Below are positions 1-4,941 of a stretch of 6,168 bases of DNA, in pieces (positions within the stretch are counted from its first letter, which is position 1; every line of letters begins with the position of its first letter). Both the position numbers and the translations under genes were made by a program. The notes below the pieces were generated by a model. The model saw only the letters and a program-made list of their open reading frames with translations, had not been told where the DNA came from and did not search any database. The DNA comes from an uncultured Prevotella sp. (GTDB lineage: Bacteria > Bacteroidota > Bacteroidia > Bacteroidales > Bacteroidaceae): the NCBI GenBank assembly GCA_905373605.1, contig CAJPTO010000188.1:1-6168 (forward strand), read 5' to 3'.

Positions 1-703
1 TGCCAGCATGGTCGGCTTGCAGTTCTTGTTGCCCCTCGGCGAGCAAATCTTTGCCGTTGGCCAGACGTGCAGCGGCGAAATCATGGTCGAAGACGATAAC
101 AAAGTAGTTCTTGAAGTTGTCTGGAACGCCCCCACTGTTCTTTGTTGAATAGCCCACGATGGTGCGTTTGTCGGGCAATAGCCTGATGTACGAACCCTTG
201 TCGAAAGCATCGACGACGACGTTTGCCGAGTCGGTTTGTGGGAAAGTGAAGCGCATAAGGCACGCTCGCTCGGTGGGTGTGAGCTCGGCAGTGACATCAT
301 AGTCGGCCAGGTATACCTTATAATGGTGTGGTTTGGCCGTTTCGGCCTTGTGCGAGAACCACGAGGCGCGCCCCTCTTCATCGAAAACGGGCTTGCCTGT
401 GGTTGGCATGAGGGCGAACTGGCCGTAATCGTTAATCCACGGACTGGGTTGATGGGTTTGTTTCAGCCCCCTAATCTTGTTGGCTTGATAGGCGTATGTC
501 CATCCATCGCCCATCTTAGCGGTCTGTGGAGTCCAAAAATTCATGCCCCAAGGCATTGCTGTGGCGGGGTAGGTGTTGCCCGTTGACAACTCGAAGGCTG
601 ACAATGTGCCAACCAAGGTGCTGACATAATCCACGGGTTGTTGCTGTGCCATGCCCGTTTGGGCTGCCATAAGGGCGATTGCCAAGATAAATTGCTTTTG
701 CAT
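1..703 (-). CDS. GH92 family alpha-mannosidase, N-terminal part (3' end outside window)
   Basis: The open frame starts at ATG 701-703 on the minus strand and stays open to the left edge, giving 234 residues. Family members usually have about 750, so this is roughly the N-terminal third. GH92 enzymes are calcium-dependent exo-acting alpha-mannosidases that trim terminal mannose from N-glycans and yeast mannans. Residues 1-19 form a signal peptide with a probable cut after GMA, so the enzyme is exported. Family blocks visible in order are VDYVSTLVGT (24-33), GNTYPATAMPWGMNFWTPQ (42-60), RGLKQTHQPSPWINDYG (78-94), RASWFSHKAE (112-121) and TPTERA (142-147). The catalytic acids and calcium ligands lie in the missing part, so linkage specificity cannot be judged. 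The start is supported by the signal peptide, although no clear Shine-Dalgarno site precedes it. It lies 182 bp after the hydrolase gene, across two repeat arrays, and may have its own promoter. Confidence 0.93.
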   Translation of the reverse strand, partial: MQKQFILAIALMAAQTGMAQQQPVDYVSTLVGTLSAFELSTGNTYPATAMPWGMNFWTPQTAKMGDGWTYAYQANKIRGLKQTHQPSPWINDYGQFALMPTTGKPVFDEEGRASWFSHKAETAKPHHYKVYLADYDVTAELTPTERACLMRFTFPQTDSANVVVDAFDKGSYIRLLPDKRTIVGYSTKNSGGVPDNFKNYFVIVFDHDFAAARLANGKDLLAEGQQELQADHAG

Positions 704-715
704 TGGGAGGAAATG

Positions 716-750
716 AAGGAGTTAAGGAGTTAAGGAGCTATGGAGTTAAG
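716..750 (+). repeat. 8-bp tandem repeat array A, unit AAGGAGTT
   Basis: Four units in exact 8-bp register are visible: AAGGAGTT at 716-723 and 724-731, AAGGAGCT at 732-739 and ATGGAGTT at 740-747, followed by a partial AAG. The array lies 13 bp upstream of the GH92 start codon, in the probable 5' leader of that gene, where the transcript would carry the complement. The unit shares the GAGTT core with the arrays upstream of the kinase gene. Confidence 0.8.
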
Positions 751-784
751 CCAAATGCATTGGTGCAGAGCAGCGAGTTTCCTT

Positions 785-881
785 GTTAACTTATTCAACT
801 CGTCGACTTGTCAACTTGTTAACTTTTCTACCTGTTAACTCTTCAACTGGTCAACTTGTTAACTTGACAACTCGTCAACTA
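785..881 (-). repeat. Degenerate 8-bp tandem repeat array B, unit AAGTTRAC (plus-strand GTYAACTT)
   Basis: Twelve consecutive units follow an 8-bp period, broken only by one extra base at 793. Units at 785, 810, 818, 850 and 858 match GTYAACTT exactly (plus-strand reading); the others differ at one to three positions. The pair GTCAACTTGTTAACTT occurs at 810-825 and again at 850-865, five units apart, hinting at a 40-bp higher-order unit. A decayed thirteenth unit at 882-889 overlaps the stop codon of the hydrolase gene (886-888). The array fills most of the gap between the hydrolase and GH92 genes. Between arrays A and B (751-784) nothing recognisable is seen. Confidence 0.85.
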
Positions 882-885
882 TTCA

Positions 886-2736
886 CTACAGATGCGGCTT
901 CAGCAGCTTCACCCACACGTCGTAGCCCGCCTTGGTGAGGTGAAGTCCATCGTAGGTAAGCTCGGAACGCAGGATGTTGGTACCTGGTTCGGTGAAATGT
1001 GGGAAGAGATTGATGAACTTCAGCCCCTTTTCACGCGCAAGAATTTCGAGGCGCGCATTGATTTGGGGTATCATGTCGGTTTTGCCTTGCAGCCGTTTCC
1101 ATCGCCCTGTGCTCTCGCGAATGGGCAAAAGACTTTGCAAAACGAGCTTCGTCTTGGGCGATTGCGCACGAATGTGGTCTACCAACAGGCGTATGTTGGT
1201 GACAATACTGTCGACGGTGAGGTCGTGGCTAACATCGTTTACGCCGATGAGCAGGAAGATTTTGGCCGGCTTATGGGGCATAATCTGGAACAGACGTGCA
1301 TCAACACCCAAGGCCACATCGCCGCTAATGCCGCGATTTCGCACGTTGGCGCGCCCCAATTTCTCGGCCCAATCGCGCCCACCTTCGGTAAGACTGTTGC
1401 CCAGCATCACAATATCAGTGGAGCGTATGGGTGGTTCGGCCTCGAAAACACGCATCCTTGCATAGTAATAACCAGGGAAAGCGGCCGGCTCGTTGGTGAT
1501 GCTGGCGGCCACAGCGTTGGCCACTTGCGCCCGCAGGCGTATCACATTGGTGGTGTCTACGGGGTGAACGCTGTTGCAAAGAAGGATGATGGAGAGGTCG
1601 TTTACGGGGTCGATGACGATGGAAGTGCCCGTGTAACCCGTGTGCCCGTAGGCTTCTGGGCTGAGCAAGTCGCCCTGATTGGAGGCGTATGCCGAACTGA
1701 CATCCCAACCAAGACTGCGTCCACGGCTGTTGAAATGTTGGGAAACAGTGCGCATCGCCTTTACCGTTAGAGGCGAGAGGATGCGTTTTCCGCCCCATTC
1801 GCCGCCGTTTTGGAGCATGGCACAGAGCGTGGCAACGTCTTCGGCAGAAGAGAATAGACCTGCATTTCCCGACACACCGCCGTTTAAAGTACATGCCAAG
1901 GGGTCGTGCACTTGGCCTTGTTTCACAGCTCCGTTGGCCATTCGCTCGGTGGGAGCGATGGGCGTAAGACCGGCTTTTTCGCCATTTGCCACCCATCTCG
2001 GCAAAGAAGTGTTGGCCAGTTTCCCGTTCTTGTCGGGAGCACAAGGCAGAAAGTCGGTGTGGTTCATGCGCAAGGGGATGAAGATGTTGTTGGCGGCAAA
2101 GGTGCGAAGCGACTGATGTGTGATGCGTTCCACGATGTTTTGCAGCGTGATATAGTTCAGGCAACTATACTGCATGTTGGTTTCTGGCTTGAAATCTCGC
2201 TTGCACTGGGCGATGTATGCCAACAGTTTGGCCGGGTTAGGCTTGGCATCTGGCTCTGCCAGCGTGCTAACAGGAGCGTAAGGAGGCAGTCCCGAGGTGT
2301 GCGTGAGCAGGTCTTCAATGCGTATTGTTGCGCTGTCTCGCCCCTCGTTCCAGCTTTTGAACTCGGGCAGATAGGCAGCCACGGGGTCTGTAAGTCGCAG
2401 TTGTCCGCGCTCCACCAGCAACATCACCGACAATGCCGTGGCCATTGGCTTGGTGCACGATGCCATGTCGAACACCGTTTCAGTGGTCATGGGCTGCACA
2501 GTGGGGAACGTTTGTCGGTTGCCATAAGCTTTAAGGTAAGCCATTTTGCCATGTCGCACCACGGCAAGCACCGCTCCAGGCGTTCTGTGGTCGCGAATGG
2601 CGCGCAATATTGCCTCGTCGGCAGCACGCAGGCGCGCCAAACTCATGCCCACTTCTTCGGGCGAAGCCGTGGGAACATTGCTGCCTCGCGCATGAAGTGC
2701 GAAGGCAAGGAGGAACAGAAGCAGGGTTTTGAACAT
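886..2736 (-). CDS. Secreted two-domain hydrolase: class C beta-lactamase/AmiE-like domain fused to SGNH/GDSL esterase domain
   Basis: The protein has 616 residues. Residues 1-18 form a signal peptide without a lipobox cysteine, so a periplasmic location is likely. Residues about 25-410 form a serine beta-lactamase-like (PF00144-type) domain with SCTK at 93-96 (nucleophile Ser93, Lys96), Tyr190 in YSCLN, and HTG at 365-367 in place of KTG. Residues about 440-616 form an SGNH esterase domain: GNSLTEG 446-452 (Ser448), Gly469 in GISGD, GVND 498-501 with Asn500, and DGLH 596-599 giving Asp596 and His599. Both active sites look complete, except that the third position of the Y-x-N motif is Cys192. 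It starts 20 bp after murQ, which suggests one transcript. In Bacillus subtilis the MurNAc-L-alanine amidase AmiE (YbbE) of the murQ cluster belongs to this beta-lactamase family, so muropeptide amidase activity is a reasonable inference. The esterase domain may remove O-acetyl groups. A true beta-lactamase role is less likely. Confidence 0.9.
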   Translation of the reverse strand: MFKTLLLFLLAFALHARGSNVPTASPEEVGMSLARLRAADEAILRAIRDHRTPGAVLAVVRHGKMAYLKAYGNRQTFPTVQPMTTETVFDMASCTKPMATALSVMLLVERGQLRLTDPVAAYLPEFKSWNEGRDSATIRIEDLLTHTSGLPPYAPVSTLAEPDAKPNPAKLLAYIAQCKRDFKPETNMQYSCLNYITLQNIVERITHQSLRTFAANNIFIPLRMNHTDFLPCAPDKNGKLANTSLPRWVANGEKAGLTPIAPTERMANGAVKQGQVHDPLACTLNGGVSGNAGLFSSAEDVATLCAMLQNGGEWGGKRILSPLTVKAMRTVSQHFNSRGRSLGWDVSSAYASNQGDLLSPEAYGHTGYTGTSIVIDPVNDLSIILLCNSVHPVDTTNVIRLRAQVANAVAASITNEPAAFPGYYYARMRVFEAEPPIRSTDIVMLGNSLTEGGRDWAEKLGRANVRNRGISGDVALGVDARLFQIMPHKPAKIFLLIGVNDVSHDLTVDSIVTNIRLLVDHIRAQSPKTKLVLQSLLPIRESTGRWKRLQGKTDMIPQINARLEILAREKGLKFINLFPHFTEPGTNILRSELTYDGLHLTKAGYDVWVKLLKPHL

Positions 2737-2756
2737 CGTTTCGGGGCGTTTGAGGG

Positions 2757-3578
2757 TTAGTCGTTGGGGCGTTTGTATTCTTCGAGGGCTTTTTCCACCG
2801 AGCCATGCAGCAGCAATAGGTTCTTGGCTTTGCCATATTCCAGGCCAAGCATCTCGACAAGCATGCGCGTTCCGCGGTCAACAAGCTTCTTGTTGCTAAG
2901 CTGCATGTTCACCATCTTATTACCTTTAACGCGCCCTAGCTGTATCATCACGGCTGTTGAAATCATGTTGAGTATCATCTTTTGGCCCGTTCCCGACTTC
3001 ATTCTCGAACTTCCCGTGACATATTCGGGGCCAACAACCATCTCGATAGGCACATCGCTCTCGGCTGCCATGGGCGAATTGGGGTTGCTGGTGATGCAAG
3101 CGGTGAGTATGCCATGCTCTCTTGCGCTTCTAAGTGCGCCCACCACGTAGGGAGTTGTGCCAGAAGCGGCGATGCCAATAACGGTATCTTTCTCGTTGAT
3201 GTTCATCTCGGTTAGCTCGTCCCAGCCGTGTTCTTCATCGTCTTCAGCGTTTTCCACGGCATTTCTCAGGGCCGTATCGCCGCCAGCGATGAGCCCAATG
3301 ACGAGCGTCTTAGGCACACCAAAGGTGGGTGGAAGCTCGCTAGCGTCTAGCACACCCAAGCGTCCACTGGTGCCAGCACCCATATAAAAGATGCGTCCGC
3401 CACGTTTCATTCGCGGTACAATCAGCTCAACGAGCTTCGCTACCTGCGGAATAGTCTTCTCAACAGCCTCTGCCACCTTCCTGTCTTCGGTGTTGATGTC
3501 CCTCAGAAGCTGTTCGGCCGTCTTCGTTTCGAGGTTGTTGTAGAGCGACGGCTGCTCGGTTATCTTTGTGAATGGCAT
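2757..3578 (-). CDS. murQ: N-acetylmuramic acid 6-phosphate etherase MurQ
   Basis: This cytoplasmic enzyme cleaves the lactyl ether of MurNAc-6-phosphate, giving GlcNAc-6-phosphate and D-lactate. The 273 residues form one SIS-type sugar phosphate-binding domain plus a C-terminal helical part. The phosphate-binding stretch is YMGAGTSGRLGVLDASELPP (65-84), with Glu81 in the place of the catalytic glutamate of E. coli MurQ (Glu83). Glu112 in ENAEDDEE probably corresponds to the second acid, Glu114. A second SIS loop is AASGTTPYV (137-145). The GCKR/MurQ family signature GPEYVTGSSRMKSGTGQK is at 183-200. It is slightly shorter than the roughly 300-residue proteobacterial form. The start gives the expected N-terminus (TEQPSLYNNLETK). 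Its stop lies 20 bp before the hydrolase start. A 202-bp inverted-repeat element ends 18 bp upstream of its start codon and separates it from the kinase gene, so the leader or promoter of murQ lies in or next to that element. This is the most secure identification in the window. Confidence 0.97.
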   Translation of the reverse strand: MPFTKITEQPSLYNNLETKTAEQLLRDINTEDRKVAEAVEKTIPQVAKLVELIVPRMKRGGRIFYMGAGTSGRLGVLDASELPPTFGVPKTLVIGLIAGGDTALRNAVENAEDDEEHGWDELTEMNINEKDTVIGIAASGTTPYVVGALRSAREHGILTACITSNPNSPMAAESDVPIEMVVGPEYVTGSSRMKSGTGQKMILNMISTAVMIQLGRVKGNKMVNMQLSNKKLVDRGTRMLVEMLGLEYGKAKNLLLLHGSVEKALEEYKRPND

Positions 3579-3596
3579 AATGATAATGTAAAAGAA

Positions 3597-3652
3597 GCCT
3601 CACCCCCAGCCCCTCTCCAAAGGGAGAGGGGAGTGATATGCTGTGTGATGGC
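3597..3652 (+). repeat. Left terminal inverted repeat with internal hairpin
   Basis: This end begins GCCTCACCCCC and holds a perfect 9-bp stem: CCCCTCTCC at 3610-3618, loop AAAG at 3619-3622 and GGAGAGGGG at 3623-3631. It sits 18 bp upstream of the murQ start codon, close enough to influence translation initiation or transcript stability. No T-rich tract follows on the minus strand, so it does not look like a classical intrinsic terminator. Confidence 0.85.
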
Positions 3653-3742
3653 TTTGTTTATACGTTTAATTGCTATGAATAATTTTGTTGATGATGATTT
3701 TTTAGCTTTGTGATTACTCCATCTATCATCTGAAATTGCCTT

Positions 3743-3798
3743 GCAACCGCACTGCATTTCACTCCCCTCTCCCCTTGGAGAGGGGGCGGGGGTGAGGC
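3743..3798 (-). repeat. Right terminal inverted repeat with internal hairpin
   Basis: This is the inverted partner of the left end. Its perfect 9-bp stem is CCCCTCTCC at 3764-3772, loop CCTT at 3773-3776 and GGAGAGGGG at 3777-3785. It starts 33 bp past the kinase stop codon, so it could stabilise or partly end the kinase transcript, but a T tract typical of intrinsic termination is absent. Confidence 0.85.
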
Positions 3799-3831
3799 AG
3801 GTAGTGGGCGGCAGGCGGTTTGTTGCGTGGG

Positions 3832-4683
3832 TTAGGGGTGAGACTTCGCGTGATAATTTACCAATCCTTCCATCGGACTTTTCATTATCTGCCCCAGCGT
3901 AACGTCTAAAAGCTGAGCCGCTTCGGCCACTTCGTTGCGGTAAACATCGGCGATGGACCCCACGCAGTTCATGGGATAAGCCTCGTAATCGTATTGCATC
4001 ACGTTGCGGCGGATGAACGACTTGAAGGCGTTTACCAACAATTGGTGCACTGCGGGATGCTCTCTATGGTGCGAGAGAAAAGGACTGAAGCCGGCAAGAA
4101 ACCTGCTTGGGAAGGGTTGTCGGTACACACGGTCGATGATTTCGGCCATGTTGGTGTTGCATTCTTCGAAGAAAGCCGCCTTCAATTCGGCAGGAAACTG
4201 GTTTTTGAGAATGTCGCCCACCAGTCTTTTTCCCAGGTTTGCCCCGCTACCCTCATCGCCAAGGATGAAGCCCAGCGCGGGAACGTTGAACGAAATGGCC
4301 TCGCCATCGTAGAAACACGAGTTGGAACCCGTGCCAAGGATGCAGGCAATGCCGGGCTGATGCCCACAAAGACCGCGTGCGGCAGCAAGCAAATCGCTGT
4401 TCACCTCGATGGTTTGCACGGCAGGAAAGCAGCTTTCGAGGCGCTCTTTCACCATTGGAGCCTTCTCGGGTGTGCATCCGGCACCGTAGAAATAGATGGC
4501 CGAGGGTTTCTCGGAGGCCAAATGGGGCAAGAGATTTTGGCGTATCTCGTCTTCCATTTCTTCTTGTGTTTGGAAGAAAGGGTTCATACCCTTGGTTTGA
4601 TGTCGCCTTATTTGTTGTGCGTTTTGCACCACGCACCAGTCTGTCTTGGTAGAGCCGCTATCGGCAATGAGGATGTATTGCAT
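3832..4683 (-). CDS. murK: BadF/BadG/BcrA/BcrD-family N-acetylhexosamine kinase, probable MurNAc kinase (MurK-like)
   Basis: The 283-residue protein has the ASKHA sugar-kinase fold and should act in the cytoplasm, transferring phosphate from ATP to an amino sugar. Visible motifs are phosphate-1 DSGSTKTDW (8-16), Asp97 in VNSDLLAAARGL (94-105, the probable catalytic acid), phosphate-2 GTGSNS (117-122), GDEGSGANLGK (142-152) and the adenosine-side VGSIA (241-245). The family includes GlcNAc kinases and the MurNAc kinase MurK of Bacteroidetes. Placement next to murQ favours MurNAc as substrate, because MurQ needs MurNAc-6-phosphate and no PTS gene is present. That substrate choice is inference, and GlcNAc kinase is the main alternative. 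The start at 4681-4683 gives MQYILIADSGSTK, the normal N-terminus for the family. There is no Shine-Dalgarno site: octanucleotide repeats begin 2 bp upstream of the ATG. Confidence 0.88.
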   Translation of the reverse strand: MQYILIADSGSTKTDWCVVQNAQQIRRHQTKGMNPFFQTQEEMEDEIRQNLLPHLASEKPSAIYFYGAGCTPEKAPMVKERLESCFPAVQTIEVNSDLLAAARGLCGHQPGIACILGTGSNSCFYDGEAISFNVPALGFILGDEGSGANLGKRLVGDILKNQFPAELKAAFFEECNTNMAEIIDRVYRQPFPSRFLAGFSPFLSHHREHPAVHQLLVNAFKSFIRRNVMQYDYEAYPMNCVGSIADVYRNEVAEAAQLLDVTLGQIMKSPMEGLVNYHAKSHP

Positions 4684-4685
4684 TT

Positions 4686-4776
4686 GAGTTCTTGAGTTTT
4701 TGAGTTTTGAGTTTGTGAGTTTTGGACTTTGAGTTCGTGAGTTTTGAGTTCGTGAGTTTGTGAGTTTTAAGTTGGT
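4686..4776 (+). repeat. Degenerate 8-bp tandem repeat array C, unit GAGTTYKT
   Basis: The pentamer GAGTT occurs ten times, starting at 4686, 4694, 4702, 4709, 4717, 4731, 4739, 4746, 4754 and 4762. The spacing is 7 or 8 bp, except for one 14-bp step that holds a mutated copy (GACTT at 4725). A further variant, AAGTTGGT, is at 4769-4776. The array begins 2 bp from the kinase start codon and occupies its entire proximal leader, which would read as A/C-rich, G-poor RNA. Confidence 0.83.
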
Positions 4777-4780
4777 TTAT

Positions 4781-4812
4781 TCGTTGACAAGTTAACGAGT
4801 AGACAAGTTTAC
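4781..4812 (+). repeat. Degenerate 8-bp tandem repeat array D, unit AAGTTRAC
   Basis: Four 8-bp units follow array C after a 4-bp gap: TCGTTGAC 4781-4788, AAGTTAAC 4789-4796, GAGTAGAC 4797-4804 and AAGTTTAC 4805-4812. The unit is that of array B, which lies on the opposite strand about 3.9 kb away. Eight bases past the last unit is TTGGCTTAAC (4820-4829), which also occurs in inverted form beside array A (745-754). Confidence 0.75.
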
Positions 4813-4853
4813 AAACTACTTGGCTTAACGAAAACGTTGTTTTTCTTCAAATT

Positions 4854-4925
4854 TCAGATGCAGCCCTCATTCATATTGGGCGACAACCATTCGTCGTAAT
4901 CGCTTAAACCCCAAAAATCACATTC
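4854..4925 (-). other. Short coding-like stretch without a start codon, between nagX and the kinase gene
   Basis: In the 4813-4941 part of this gap, one minus-strand frame reads 23 codons from a TAA (4926-4928) to a TGA (4854-4856). The peptide contains FWGLSDYDEWL and ends NMNEGCI, a balanced composition unlike the low-complexity DNA beside it. There is no usable start codon at its head; the first ATG (4872-4874) would leave six residues. A GGAGG at 4937-4941 lies just after the nagX stop, but the ATG it could serve is followed at once by TGA. It may be a gene remnant or chance. I do not recognise it. Confidence 0.2.
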
Positions 4926-4941
4926 TTATTAGCTTACCTCC

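Larger units (their letters stand above)
3597..3798. mobile_element. MITE/REPIN-like non-coding element with long terminal inverted repeats
   Basis: Two 40-bp outer ends, 3597-3636 and 3759-3798, match each other as inverted copies at 37 of 40 positions. The match continues inward more weakly, 11 of 16, giving inverted repeats of about 56 bp (3597-3652 and 3743-3798). They enclose about 90 bp of AT-rich DNA (3653-3742) with no convincing gene. Each end contains its own perfect 9-bp hairpin. No obvious target-site duplication flanks the element and no transposase gene is present, so movement would need a protein from elsewhere. It nearly fills the gap between the kinase gene and murQ. A transcript through it could fold into one long hairpin and affect downstream mRNA level. 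Calling it mobile rests on its structure alone; copies elsewhere in the genome cannot be seen here. Confidence 0.72.

Noticed and set aside
421..480. Possible frameshift in the GH92 gene near the RGLKQTH block.
   Set aside because: Recounting the C run at 467-471 gives five bases, which keeps the frame open and restores the expected family sequence.
785..881. CRISPR-like array.
   Set aside because: The repeats are 8 bp and directly adjacent with no unique spacers, and no cas gene is present.
892..1770. Plus-strand open frame of 292 codons opposite the SGNH and C-terminal beta-lactamase region.
   Set aside because: It is fully antisense to a gene with two recognisable catalytic domains, its peptide shows no family motif, and its length is explained by the codon bias of the opposite strand.
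1906..2760. Plus-strand open frame of 284 codons opposite the N-terminal half of the hydrolase.
   Set aside because: Antisense shadow: low-information sequence rich in His, Arg and Gln, no domain, and it covers the clearly real signal peptide and SCTK region of the minus-strand gene.
3654..3690. Plus-strand TTTG followed by TAATTTTG, resembling a Bacteroidetes promoter.
   Set aside because: The spacing is slightly long, it lies in AT-rich DNA inside the inverted-repeat element, and no plus-strand gene follows, so chance is likely.
3560..3757. Minus-strand 65-codon frame in the gap upstream of murQ.
   Set aside because: It is made mostly from the inverted-repeat element, overlaps the murQ start, and has no recognisable protein features.
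3764..3785. Hairpin after the kinase gene as an intrinsic terminator.
   Set aside because: The stem is strong, but no T-rich tract follows in the transcribed direction, and the hairpin is part of a symmetrical repeat element.
3994..4695. Plus-strand open frame of 233 codons opposite the kinase gene.
   Set aside because: Antisense to all the ASKHA motifs of a well-supported kinase, with no motif of its own.
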